A stretch of 64,000 nucleotides of DNA from Roseburia lenta (GTDB taxonomy: Bacteria; Bacillota; Clostridia; Lachnospirales; Lachnospiraceae). Positions 16,241 to 24,363 of the stretch are shown here, piece by piece (position 1 is the first letter of the stretch; each line of letters begins with the position of its first letter). The stretch is taken from positions 372,001 through 436,000 of the forward strand of contig NZ_JACOPG010000001.1 of NCBI RefSeq assembly GCF_014287435.1, in the 5' to 3' direction. Under the pieces are notes generated by a model that ran no database searches, was not told where the DNA came from, and saw only the letters and a program-made list of their open reading frames with translations. Made by a program: the position numbers and the translations under genes.

Positions 16241-19051
16241 TTAAAATTGTGATAATGCTGTATTCAACATCTCTGCCTGTCCTTCATCCATCGGTCCGGA
16301 AAACATCTCCGCCACCTGCCGAAACGACAATCCATAGACCGCATCCGGTATCATATCCACCTCGGTCATCGTCGACAAAAATGCCCGTATCTGCGGATGG
16401 TTCAGCAAATCCTCCAGCTTTGACTCCACGCTGTATATTTTCTTTAACTTCTCAGTTGCCTCATATACGACTTCATAGTTTCCTGCAGTGATATAACAAA
16501 TACCGTTCACCACTGTTGCGAATAGTGGATTTGTCTTATCTTCAAACAGAATCTCCGGAGCATGCGGCAATCGCACCTCGCCTTCTCCACCAAACGGAAT
16601 CGTAATTTTGATTCTAATCCTGTTATCCTCCATAATTTCCCAGCCGCACTCATACCGTCCGCTTGCCGAGTCATACACGGTCTTTACCTGTCTCAGGTCA
16701 TAATGGACATTCGGACAAATTGCAACCCTTCTGCCTCCCGGAGATTCTTCCAAAAGATGGATTCCTCCCACATGGCGGAACATCCATTCCAGAATCGCCC
16801 CGTAAGAATAATGGTTGAGACTGTTCATTCCGGTACTGGATATCTTACCGTCTTCATCCAGTGAATTCCATCGCTCCCAGACTGTGGTGGCTCCCAGTTT
16901 CACTTCGTGCAGCCACCCCGGATACTCCTCGTTCAAAAGCAGGCGGTAGGCGGTATCCGTCATTCCGTTATCGGTCAACACATTACACAAAAGAGAGGTT
17001 CCCACAAATCCGGTATTCAATTTGTTTCTGCTCTCGCGGAAAAGTTTCTTTAACATCTCTCTGGTCAGCTCTTCGTCCTCTGACAAATGATATTTCAAAG
17101 CCAGCAGAAGTCCCGTCTGTGTCTTTACCGCGCATCTTCCGGTCGGGGTAAAATATTCTTCTTTTACCACACGCCATTGTTTTTCGGCGATTTCCCGATA
17201 TTGTTTTTCCTCTTCCTTTCGCCCGAGAACCGCCGCTGCCTTCGCTATAAGCTCCGCGCTTGCCGCATAATAAATATCCGCAATATAGCCTTCATCGGTC
17301 GCTCCGTATACATTTCCCGCCGCGGCTCCCACCCGGTCAAGCGCCAGCCAGTCTCCGTAATGGAAGGAATGTCTCCATCCGTGGTGCTCTCCGTCCACCT
17401 TACGGATATAGTCCACCCAAGCCTTCATACTGTCAAACTGCTGTTCCAATATGGCAGCATCCCCGCTGAACAGATAGACATTCCACGGAACGATACAGGC
17501 CGCATCGCCCCATGCACAGGAACATTTCGACGGACCGAAGGTCGGCACCACCTCCGGAACCATCCCTCCGGCAATCAGCTGTTCCTTATACAAATCGTAC
17601 AGATATTTTCTGTAAAATGCATAGGTATCCGCCAGATAACATGCCGTACCCGAAAACACCTGTGTGTCGCCTGTCCATCCCATGCGCTCATCTCTCTGCG
17701 GACAGTCTGTCGGCACATCTAAGAAGTTATCCTTCATGCCCCATTCCACATTGGAAATCAACTGATTTACCAGTTCATTTCCTGTCTGTATACTGCCGGT
17801 ACCTTCGTAATCACTGTAGAGTGTCATTCCCGTAAAATCTTCACAGGAGAGATTGGTTACCCCGCTGATTTTTACATACCGGTATCCGTAAAATGTAAAA
17901 TGTGGGATAATGTCTTTTTCTTCTCCGTCAGAGATATACACATATTCTGATAAAGCGGTTCTTAAGTTTTCGTTATAAAAGCATCCGTCCTGCAGGATTT
18001 CGCCTGTCTGGATTCTGATCTCCTTACCTTTCGGCTCATGGACATGTAGTTTGAAAATCCCGGTAATCTCCTGTCCCAAGTCAAACACCCACTCATCCTT
18101 CGGGGTGTGGATCAGTTCCTTCGGTGTGAACTGCTCATGCGCTGTCACCGGCAGGGACAGCCGCTCCGTCAGATGACCCTTCGGTGCATCTGCAAGCTGC
18201 GCGCTGACAGGTGCGACAGGTTCCAGCGTATCATCCCGTTTCTCTCCGTCATAAATATTGGAAAAAAACAGATTGCTTCTTGTCACTTCCCATGTGTCAT
18301 CCGTGCCGATTATCTCTTGTGTGCCATCCTCATATTCCAGATGCACCTCTGCCAGCAGTTTCCACTCGTCGCCGTAAAATCCTTTCTGTTCTGTCTGATT
18401 GAACCCGAACCTCCCTTTGTACCAGCCATTCCCCAAAAGAACGGACAACACACCTTCGCGCTGCATCTGCGCGGTCACATCATACGTCTGATACTGTAAC
18501 CACTGATTGTAGTTATTGCAGTACGGGGTCAGATACTCCTCACCGATTTTTGCGGATTGAGGAATGTCTGTTTGGTCTTTGTCTCCATCCGTAAAATATG
18601 CCTCATAAAGACCCAGTCCACAGATATAAAGACGGGCTTTTTTCACCTTCTTCCGGAGAGTGATCTGCTTTGAAAAAATCGGATGGCGCGCCTCCCTGCT
18701 GTCGCAGGTAATCCATTTCCCCGCCCATGGCTCGTCCCTCTTTGCCGTCTCAAAGAACTGTACTTCGGACTCCAGCACTTCGTCTGCGTCCGTAGTAACG
18801 ATTACCTTCCAGTAATATCTGGTACAAGGCTCCAGATTCATCTCCGCTTTTACAGCCAGACTGTCGAGCTTTGCCTCCCCGGTGTCCCAAAGAACATCCG
18901 CGAAGGTTTCATCCTTTGCCACAAGGATTCTGGCACATCTCTGGTTCTTTCCCCTGCAGTCTCTGACCTTCCACGAAAAAACCACCGGATTCAGTAAAAA
19001 TCCCACCGGATTCGTGATATGATTTGTTTTTGCTGCGTAAATCTGATTCAT
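16241..19051 (-). CDS. alpha-L-rhamnosidase, GH78
   Basis: A 936-residue protein with the GH78 order: N-terminal beta domains (NHITNPVGFLLNPVVFSW opening, typical of the family), a rhamnosidase N domain (LYICGLGLYEAYFTDG; LGNGWYKGR), then the (alpha/alpha)6 catalytic barrel with DCPQRDERMGWTGDTQ near residues 445-460, whose Asp/Glu residues are catalytic in the family, and a C-terminal beta domain. No signal peptide is present, so it is cytoplasmic and hydrolyses imported rhamnosides. I prefer the ATG at 19051: upstream in-frame starts at 19084 (ATG) and 19093 (GTG) lie almost on the predicted transcription start, and family members begin at this point. GGAAGGAG is 16 bases upstream of 19051, longer than usual. 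Confidence 0.85.
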   Translation of the reverse strand: MNQIYAAKTNHITNPVGFLLNPVVFSWKVRDCRGKNQRCARILVAKDETFADVLWDTGEAKLDSLAVKAEMNLEPCTRYYWKVIVTTDADEVLESEVQFFETAKRDEPWAGKWITCDSREARHPIFSKQITLRKKVKKARLYICGLGLYEAYFTDGDKDQTDIPQSAKIGEEYLTPYCNNYNQWLQYQTYDVTAQMQREGVLSVLLGNGWYKGRFGFNQTEQKGFYGDEWKLLAEVHLEYEDGTQEIIGTDDTWEVTRSNLFFSNIYDGEKRDDTLEPVAPVSAQLADAPKGHLTERLSLPVTAHEQFTPKELIHTPKDEWVFDLGQEITGIFKLHVHEPKGKEIRIQTGEILQDGCFYNENLRTALSEYVYISDGEEKDIIPHFTFYGYRYVKISGVTNLSCEDFTGMTLYSDYEGTGSIQTGNELVNQLISNVEWGMKDNFLDVPTDCPQRDERMGWTGDTQVFSGTACYLADTYAFYRKYLYDLYKEQLIAGGMVPEVVPTFGPSKCSCAWGDAACIVPWNVYLFSGDAAILEQQFDSMKAWVDYIRKVDGEHHGWRHSFHYGDWLALDRVGAAAGNVYGATDEGYIADIYYAASAELIAKAAAVLGRKEEEKQYREIAEKQWRVVKEEYFTPTGRCAVKTQTGLLLALKYHLSEDEELTREMLKKLFRESRNKLNTGFVGTSLLCNVLTDNGMTDTAYRLLLNEEYPGWLHEVKLGATTVWERWNSLDEDGKISSTGMNSLNHYSYGAILEWMFRHVGGIHLLEESPGGRRVAICPNVHYDLRQVKTVYDSASGRYECGWEIMEDNRIRIKITIPFGGEGEVRLPHAPEILFEDKTNPLFATVVNGICYITAGNYEVVYEATEKLKKIYSVESKLEDLLNHPQIRAFLSTMTEVDMIPDAVYGLSFRQVAEMFSGPMDEGQAEMLNTALSQF

Positions 19052-19102
19052 ATTGCCGTTTTCCAAGCTCCTTCCTTTTTTCATTGTGTCCACTGTAATT
19101 TG

Positions 19103-19125
19103 AGTATAATGGATTTCCCAAATAA
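19103..19125 (-). promoter_or_regulatory. probable activator-dependent promoter of the rhamnosidase operon
   Basis: On the minus strand TATACT (complement of 19103-19108) lies about 50 bases before the rhamnosidase start, but no good -35 box is seen upstream. A weak -35 fits regulation by the divergent AraC protein. Operator repeats were not clear. Confidence 0.4.
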
Positions 19126-19174
19126 AATCATTTACGGTATTTAATCATTTTACCTACCAAACTTAAGATTTATA

Positions 19175-19203
19175 TTGATACATCCGCAAATGTTTTCTAT
19201 AAT
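19175..19203 (+). promoter_or_regulatory. promoter of the AraC regulator gene
   Basis: TTGATA (19175-19180) and TATAAT (19198-19203) are separated by 17 bases. The roughly 130-base leader before the ATG at 19340 contains no other feature that I recognise. Confidence 0.6.
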
Positions 19204-19339
19204 GATAAAAATGCAAAGTGCCAAAGAGCATACCTTTGCATTTGCATGAAAGCCATGACTTTGAAACCTGAAAAACATGCGAAGGTAGCCGATGAAGGCG
19301 GATTTTTAAATATTTTTAAAAATATGGGAGGATATACCA

Positions 19340-20356
19340 ATGTTGACGGATTCCGGACTGGATACTTATCTGCGAAAACACACTGCACAGGAAGAACAGA
19401 ATCTCTTGGGAGCTACCAATGATTATCCCGGTATCGAGACAATCACTACGGCGTCGGGGGAACTCTGCTACTGTTTCACGCCTACCCCGCTCAGTATGCA
19501 GATGGCGCTCTCGGAGAACAAGGTTCTGGCCAATTACCAAAATTTTGCAGTCATCAAGCAGGACCGCTTTGAGACGGTTCCCCTGCATATTCACAAATGG
19601 CTGGAGCTTTGCTATGTCTATTCTGGTAGCTGTACATTTACGCTCAATGACGTATCCCTCACTTTATCTGCCGGAGAGATTCTTTTAATCAGCCCGAATA
19701 CGCCTCACCGCACGACAAAATGTAATGAAGAAGATATTATGATTAATTTTTTGATTACCAAAAAATATTTAAACAACTTCTTTGAGAAACACGCAAAAAA
19801 GAATTTTATCACGCAATTTCTCATTGAGGCGCTCAACAGCCAGTCCCGACGGGATAACTATATCCTGTTTTCCGCCCAAAAAAGAAACCGGCTGACATTA
19901 TTTGCCAACCAGTTTCTGTGTGAATTCTACTCGCCCTCCGTTACGTCCGTCGCCATCCTTGACGCACAGATGACTTTATTGATTTGCGAGTTAATCAATT
20001 ACTTCCAGCACAACATGGCGCTGGCAAGCCTCTCTTCCTCCAACCATATTTACTCCATCCTGCGTTATATAGAAACCAACTGCGCAGACTGTACGCTGGA
20101 ATCGACCGCGGCTTTCTTCCATATGCATCCGAACTATCTCTCTTCGTATATCAAAAAGCATACAAACTATACATATAAACAACTCATCCAGAACCAGCGG
20201 TTATCACAGGCCGCCATGCTGCTGCGTACCACCACGCTGCCGACCTGCGACATCAGCATTGCCGTGGGATATGAGAATACTGGGTTCTTCTTCAAAAAAT
20301 TTGAAGAAAAATACGGATGCACGCCAAAGGAATACCGCTGCCGGCAAACCATGTGA
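19340..20356 (+). CDS. AraC/XylS family transcriptional regulator
   Basis: A 338-residue regulator. The N-terminal half is a cupin-type sugar-sensing domain (HIHKWLELCYVYSGSCTF and the following SAGEILLISPNTPH). The last 100 residues are the paired AraC helix-turn-helix (TLESTAAFFHMHPNYLSSY and the second helix pair ending GCTPKEYR). GGGAGG lies ten bases before the ATG. It is divergent from the rhamnosidase operon across a 288-base regulatory gap and is its most likely activator. The effector, perhaps rhamnose or a rhamnoside, is inferred. Confidence 0.85.
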   Translation: MLTDSGLDTYLRKHTAQEEQNLLGATNDYPGIETITTASGELCYCFTPTPLSMQMALSENKVLANYQNFAVIKQDRFETVPLHIHKWLELCYVYSGSCTFTLNDVSLTLSAGEILLISPNTPHRTTKCNEEDIMINFLITKKYLNNFFEKHAKKNFITQFLIEALNSQSRRDNYILFSAQKRNRLTLFANQFLCEFYSPSVTSVAILDAQMTLLICELINYFQHNMALASLSSSNHIYSILRYIETNCADCTLESTAAFFHMHPNYLSSYIKKHTNYTYKQLIQNQRLSQAAMLLRTTTLPTCDISIAVGYENTGFFFKKFEEKYGCTPKEYRCRQTM

Positions 20357-20372
20357 TTCGCCATTGTCCGGA

Positions 20373-20624
20373 TTATAACTTATTGATGTCGCTCTGTGTC
20401 ACCATCACAATCTCATTTTCACAAAGCAATTCCGCGATTTTCGCTCTTTCCATCTCATCGGATTTCAGCCGCAGCACCATAAGCGCCTTGTTTCCGATAA
20501 TGTAATTGAGTGAATACATGTACTCAATCGAAATATTATTTTCTTCGATAACCGCAAGCGCTTTGTCAAGACCTGCCGGCTGGTTCGGCACCGCAATACA
20601 GATGACATGATTCGTTTTTGCCAT
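20373..20624 (-). pseudogene. C-terminal half of a tandem ACT-domain protein
   Basis: The 83 residues make one ACT domain (VPNQPAGLDKALAVIEENN, then IEYMYSLNYIIGNKALMVLR). Family members of this type normally carry two ACT domains in about 140 residues, so the N-terminal domain is missing. No Shine-Dalgarno site precedes the apparent ATG at 20624. It ends 16 bases from the stop of the convergent AraC gene. This is probably a truncated remnant at the right side of the island; a functional single-domain protein is possible. Confidence 0.6.
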
Positions 20625-20711
20625 TAACAGTGCCTGACACCACTGTGGTCAACTTAATCCACAAAGCTTGATTTTAAAGGGCACTGAAAAAGTCTGATTC
20701 TAAAAAAAGAA

Positions 20712-21194
20712 TTATCTGTACCCTAAATATTCCAAGAGGCCTTCACACCCCGCCACAATATCGCGATATGTTGCTTCAAAGTCTCCCGTATACCATGGAT
20801 CTGCCACATCATTTGCTTCCTTTAAACACTGATTATTCTTATAATCTGCAAAAGAAAGCATTTTATAAATTTTTTCACCGTTCACTGCATTCCCTGCAAT
20901 CCGCTTCATATTACGGATATTTGCAGAATCCATTCCAATCAGATAGTCATAATACTCGTAATCCTTTTGTGTCATCTGACGTGCACGATGGGGCACAACT
21001 GGGATTCCCACCTGCGCAAGTTTCGCGCGCGTACCATAATGTGGTGCATTGCCTATCTCTTCTCGGCTGGTAGCCGCCGAATCTATTTCAAATTGTGATA
21101 CTACGCCAAGCTTGTCTACCATGTCGGTAAAAACACTCTCGGCCATTGTGCTGCGGCAGATGTTGCCGTGGCAGATGAATAGTACTTTTATCAT
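20712..21194 (-). CDS. low-molecular-weight protein tyrosine phosphatase
   Basis: A complete 160-residue LMW-PTP. The active-site P-loop is CHGNICRS (Cys9, Arg15 by this numbering) and the C-terminal general-acid loop is DPWYTGDF, where the Asp is catalytic. The enzyme dephosphorylates tyrosine residues in the cytoplasm, sometimes on capsule or envelope kinases. The start has AAGGAG ten bases upstream, a site that now belongs to the neighbouring mobile element because the first codons lie within its left attachment copy. A diverged 3' fragment lies at 11437-11583 and a 5' fragment at 34114-34144. Confidence 0.9.
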   Translation of the reverse strand: MIKVLFICHGNICRSTMAESVFTDMVDKLGVVSQFEIDSAATSREEIGNAPHYGTRAKLAQVGIPVVPHRARQMTQKDYEYYDYLIGMDSANIRNMKRIAGNAVNGEKIYKMLSFADYKNNQCLKEANDVADPWYTGDFEATYRDIVAGCEGLLEYLGYR

Positions 21195-21197
21195 TGT
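21164..21197. repeat. left attachment-site copy (5' end of LMW-PTP)
   Basis: Codons 1-10 of the intact LMW-PTP gene (MIKVLFICHG on the minus strand). The same 34 bases recur at 34114-34147 with differences only at 21168, 21180 and 21185. Homology stops on both sides. Confidence 0.65.
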
Positions 21198-21308
21198 TTT
21201 GTTTCTCCTTGAATTGCCCTGGAATGCCCTTGTTTTGCGAGGGTTTCCGGGGGTATTGTGATATGCTCTGAAATTACAGGTTATGGCAAATCAGAGCAGA
21301 ATTGAGCA

Positions 21309-21690
21309 TGTTGTTACTACCTGTTAGTAGTAAAATTGGTAGTAAAATGGAAAGAGTTACTACTAAAGGTTTTGCCGTTCCTTCTGCATCTGCTCAAATA
21401 CTTCATCCCATTCTTTCTCGTCACGCCACTCATCATTTTCTGATATTACTGCTTTTCCGTCATCATTATACTTGGTGTTATCTGATGCCATTTTATAAGA
21501 TTTTTCACTGTATTGAGTCATTATCTGTTTCTCCTTTTTGTCCTAGTATGCCTTAGTTCCTAATATTTCGTGGTAATCTTGGTTTTGCTCTAAAGTTACA
21601 AATTGCGGCAGATAAGGGCAGAATTGAGCAAGTTTTTACTACTTGTTAGTGTTAGTTGTAAAGTTGGTAGTAAAAAAAGAAGGGGCTACT
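21309..21690. repeat. direct repeat pair with TAGTAGTAA-type motifs (probable integrase arm sites)
   Basis: The block at about 21290-21366 (GCAGAATTGAGCA, then TTACTAC, TTAGTAGTAA, GGTAGTAAAA and TTACTACTAA) is repeated imperfectly at about 21617-21692. Similar TTAGTAGT/ACTACTAA words recur at the right end (33944-33974 and about 34016-34036). Clusters of short repeats near the ends are typical of tyrosine-recombinase arm-binding sites. Confidence 0.5.
21363..21521 (-). CDS. small acidic protein, 52 aa
   Basis: The frame starts at the ATG at 21521 with an excellent AAGGAG nine bases upstream and reads MTQYSEKSYKMASDN onward to a TAG. It is rich in Asp, Glu, Lys and Trp (NDEWRDEKEWDEVF) and has no membrane segment. 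It lies between the two copies of the arm-type repeat at the left end of the element. I do not recognise it. The ribosome site is the main argument that it is real. Confidence 0.5.
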   Translation of the reverse strand: MTQYSEKSYKMASDNTKYNDDGKAVISENDEWRDEKEWDEVFEQMQKERQNL

Positions 21691-21697
21691 AACACAG

Positions 21698-22417
21698 TTA
21701 GAAAATGAATTTGCTTATGTAATTCACTACAATACCTAAAACAGTTCCAATAACAACTGTTCCCACTATAAAATTTCTTTTAGAAGCATTTTTCTCCTCA
21801 ATAAGTGCATTCTGCCCTATTTTAAATTCGATACACGGAAATAAATTTCTTTTAATTCGTGTAAATACTGGAAATACTACAATGCTGAAACTTCCCACTA
21901 TCCATATACCAGTTATCATCCATTGTATAGTCCCAGGAAAAATTATGTTTTTTATATCCGTGTACACACAAATACATATAAACACAATTGTTAGTAGCAT
22001 AGGCATGATTGGCAATCTAGATAAAATTCGATAACTCAATTTAAAATTATTTAAACATAGTTCTATCTTGTTTTTAAGTAATAAATAGTCATCTCCGTTG
22101 TCAAACCGAAATCTCAATTCTGTTAACGGCTTATCTCCATTATCAAAAGATAATTTTATCTGGTTACTATTATATTCCGTTCCAAACATCACTGAAATTT
22201 CCATTTTTATTATCCGATAAGGTTTCTTATCAAAAAACTCAAAACACTCATCAACATTATCGAATACATAACTTGCATTGTTATTACACCCTACACGAAT
22301 TTCCAAAACCGATTTTTCACTATATTGTTCAAATATATCTTTTAAACTTAACAGTAGTTGTTTATCAATCTTGTAGCCAACAGAATATCTATGTATTTGA
22401 AATATTTCTTCTTTCAT
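21698..22417 (-). CDS. hypothetical membrane protein, 239 aa
   Basis: I do not recognise the family. The N-terminal 140 residues are soluble and mixed alpha/beta (MKEEIFQIHRYSVGYKIDKQ). Two adjacent membrane helices follow (MPMLLTIVFICICVY and WMITGIWIVGSFSIVVFPVF), then a C-terminal third one (FIVGTVVIGTVLGIVVNYI). The start at 22417 has GGGAG about ten bases upstream. The DNA is much more AT-rich than the chromosome. It is the last gene of the element on this side, downstream of the relaxase-integrase fusion, and looks like cargo; its topology would suit a membrane effector or immunity protein but nothing shows this. Confidence 0.6.
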   Translation of the reverse strand: MKEEIFQIHRYSVGYKIDKQLLLSLKDIFEQYSEKSVLEIRVGCNNNASYVFDNVDECFEFFDKKPYRIIKMEISVMFGTEYNSNQIKLSFDNGDKPLTELRFRFDNGDDYLLLKNKIELCLNNFKLSYRILSRLPIMPMLLTIVFICICVYTDIKNIIFPGTIQWMITGIWIVGSFSIVVFPVFTRIKRNLFPCIEFKIGQNALIEEKNASKRNFIVGTVVIGTVLGIVVNYISKFIF

Positions 22418-22525
22418 AAGGCAACATCTCCCATTTAATACTTTTTTATATATTTTACCATTAAAATTGCTATTTTTCCACAAAAAGCGCCCCAGCCTAA
22501 GCCGGAGCGTCATCTCTTTTCCATA

Positions 22526-23506
22526 TTAAACTACTTTGAACATTTTCTGCGACATTAGTTTCTCTTTCTTCTGCTCAACCTCCGCCTGTGCCTTCCTAAA
22601 CTCTTCCATTCGTTTCAATTCTTCCTCAGCGTCATCGAATCCGATATGCGTGTACACATTCATTGTGACTGATATATCCGAATGCCCCATGAGGTACTGC
22701 AACGTCTTAGGATTCATTCCCGATTTTGCCATATTCGAACAATAGGTGTGTCGGCATACATGAGGTGTAATATTTGGCATCTGTACTCGGTAAATGTCAT
22801 TGTATCTGCCGACCATACGATTAAAGCGGTGTTGCCAATGCATTGCAACAAGTGGCATTCCATTATCATCGTAAAATAGAAATCCACTATATCCATCTAT
22901 GGTTTTCTCCACTTTCGGTGCATTTCTGTCCTCGATGATTGCCTGAAACATCTGTGCCACATCCTCTGTGATTGGCAATACTCTTGTTCCGGCATCCGTC
23001 TTTGTAGTTTCTATTTCTTCCCGGGCTTCTCCAGCAAATGTCTTTCCTTTCTCCGGCACATGCAAGCCCTGTTCCCTGCTCTGTTCGTTGCACCGTTCCT
23101 TTAAGTCTTTAAGGTCGTGCTTACTCCATTGGAGCTTATGACCGTTCTCATAATTTACGGAATTGACTATAAAGTGCGTATGTATATGCCCCTTGTCTAT
23201 ATGCGTGGCTATCAGAACTTCATGCCCTTTCCATGCCTTTGTATGCTCCGCCAGCTCGATAGCGTTCTTGTGAGCCTGCTCCGGGGTTATTTCCTCGTCC
23301 TCATGGTAGGACTGCACATAATGCTTATAGGTTCTTCCGTCTGTCTTGCCCCACAGCTCCTTTGTGGCTTGCATTTCTTCCTTGACTGTCTCCGGCTCAC
23401 AATGCAGACCACTGACAAGCTTCTCCTCTGTCTTTTCTTTTTTCGTCACATAATCTATGGCGTGCCCTATGCCCGCCTTTGAAGATACCGCCTTAATGAC
23501 TGCCAT
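22526..23506 (-). CDS. chimeric protein: MOB-P relaxase N-terminus fused in frame to tyrosine integrase C-terminus
   Basis: Residues 1-165 are the N-terminal domain of a MobA/VirD2-type relaxase: MAVIKAVSSKAGIGHAIDYV, then the metal-binding histidines in HIDKGHIHTHFIVNSVN. From about residue 166 (ETTKTDAGTRVLPITEDV) the sequence is the catalytic core of a Tn916-type integrase with HVCRH (His249, Arg252), LMGH (His275) and the nucleophile Tyr285 in NVYTHIG. The first catalytic arginine of the integrase (in TGMRISE) is absent; that piece lies at 27705-27897. The relaxase C-terminus is also absent. The start overlaps mobC by 40 bp, as in intact mob operons. Relaxase activity might survive; recombinase activity should not. 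Confidence 0.85.
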   Translation of the reverse strand: MAVIKAVSSKAGIGHAIDYVTKKEKTEEKLVSGLHCEPETVKEEMQATKELWGKTDGRTYKHYVQSYHEDEEITPEQAHKNAIELAEHTKAWKGHEVLIATHIDKGHIHTHFIVNSVNYENGHKLQWSKHDLKDLKERCNEQSREQGLHVPEKGKTFAGEAREEIETTKTDAGTRVLPITEDVAQMFQAIIEDRNAPKVEKTIDGYSGFLFYDDNGMPLVAMHWQHRFNRMVGRYNDIYRVQMPNITPHVCRHTYCSNMAKSGMNPKTLQYLMGHSDISVTMNVYTHIGFDDAEEELKRMEEFRKAQAEVEQKKEKLMSQKMFKVV

Positions 23507-23790
23507 ACTTTGTTCAGCTCCTCTCCATGCTTCCGCACTTCCGCTTCACTCGGCAACATTCCCCCCTCATTACACCGCTTTGCTATTTGGTTGAGGTTGT
23601 TCCCTATCCGTTTCAGTTCCGGGATAAGTTCCTTGATACCGTCCGTATTCACAATCTGCTTCTCCAGCACACAGGAAAGGATATACTCCTGCTGGTTCTT
23701 TCCGCTCTTTGAAATCTTCTCCTGTAACTGCTGGTATTCTTCTTCACTTACTCGGAATGATAACTGCTTAGGTCTGCTTTTATTCGCCAT
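23467..23790 (-). CDS. mobC: MobC-like relaxosome accessory protein
   Basis: A 107-residue protein with an N-terminal ribbon-helix-helix-like start (SRPKQLSFRVSEEEYQQLQE) and the MobC-family C-terminal segment ELIPELKRIGNNLNQIAKRCN. It would bind near oriT and help the relaxase nick. The start at 23790 shares its base with the stop of the preceding gene (TAATG), and the 3' end overlaps the relaxase start by 40 bp, which supports both starts. Confidence 0.85.
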   Translation of the reverse strand: MANKSRPKQLSFRVSEEEYQQLQEKISKSGKNQQEYILSCVLEKQIVNTDGIKELIPELKRIGNNLNQIAKRCNEGGMLPSEAEVRKHGEELNKVWQSLRRYLQRRA

Positions 23791-24032
23791 TATTCTTCCT
23801 CCAAATAAATGCACAACTCGACTTTATACATTCCACCGCCAATGATATTAAAATGGTCTACTTGCTTGTTTGCTATCTTCTTGAATGTATCAGATGCAAG
23901 AATATCCTCTTGTGCTGCTTCCTCGAAGTACGTCTTTACATATCCATGCTTTTCATGGTCGTATGGTTCTTGCTGGATTGATACGCAAGCCACACCGCCC
24001 TCATGCAATTTCAAAAAATTTCTTACTGTCAC
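23790..24032 (-). CDS. small protein of the mob operon, 80 aa
   Basis: I chose the GTG at 24032, which follows AGGAGG by nine bases; a longer TTG start would bury that site. The protein (VTVRNFLKLHEGGVACVSIQ onward) is acidic near the C-terminus and ends GMYKVELCIYLEEE. Its stop overlaps the mobC start. It recurs with relaxase operons of Lachnospiraceae elements as far as I recall, but has no known activity. Confidence 0.65.
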   Translation of the reverse strand: MTVRNFLKLHEGGVACVSIQQEPYDHEKHGYVKTYFEEAAQEDILASDTFKKIANKQVDHFNIIGGGMYKVELCIYLEEE

Positions 24033-24048
24033 TTTTGTTTCCCTCCTG

Positions 24049-24234
24049 TTAATCAATTTCGGACAACTGTACTAACATGCTATCGCCGGTCTTGTCCGTT
24101 ACCTTTATCGCATTTGCTCCGTCAAATTCCCACTTTACAGAACCTTCAACAAAATGGCTATCAATCCATTTCTGAATTTTCTTGGCTCTGATTTCTTTGT
24201 ATTCCGCTATTGTTTTTGCTCCGCTGATTTTCAT
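24049..24234 (-). CDS. small protein of the mob operon, 61 aa
   Basis: The start ATG at 24234 (MKISGAKTIAEYKEIRAKKI) has GAGG seven bases upstream. The frame is open for 21 more codons upstream to a TTG without a good ribosome site. The product is a basic helix followed by beta strands (KWEFDGANAIKVTDKTGDSM). It is the first gene after the mob promoter. Function unknown; DNA binding is possible. Confidence 0.55.
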   Translation of the reverse strand: MKISGAKTIAEYKEIRAKKIQKWIDSHFVEGSVKWEFDGANAIKVTDKTGDSMLVQLSEID

Positions 24235-24327
24235 TTGCGACCTCACTTTCTTCGGTGCTACCACCGTCACATTATGAGCCTTTCGGCTCTGCTTCAAGGG
24301 GGATTGAAGGGGGGCTTGCCACCCTCA

Positions 24328-24361
24328 CAAGTTCTAAAGTGGTAACACTTTAGGGAACTTG
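24328..24361. other. oriT-like inverted repeat
   Basis: CTAAAGTG (24334-24341) and CACTTTAG (24346-24353) form a perfect repeat around GTAA, extended outward by CAAGTT/AACTTG with a two-base bulge. It lies just upstream of the mob genes, the usual place for the transfer origin of a MOB-P relaxase. The nick site is not identified. Confidence 0.55.
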
Positions 24362-24363
24362 CA

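Larger units (their letters stand above)
11584..20711. mobile_element. putative genomic island: rhamnoside utilisation genes between two LMW-PTP copies
   Basis: The segment starts exactly where homology between the truncated LMW-PTP fragment (11437-11583) and the intact copy (20712 onward) ends. It contains two alpha/beta hydrolases, a transposase remnant, a GPH symporter, a GH78 rhamnosidase, an AraC regulator and a truncated ACT-domain gene. No integrase lies inside it, so the mechanism (homologous exchange or an element that has lost its integrase) is inferred, not shown. Confidence 0.5.

Noticed and set aside
22526..23506. A functional integrase for the element
   Set aside because: The first catalytic arginine and both N-terminal DNA-binding domains are missing from this protein; they lie, in part, in a separate fragment.
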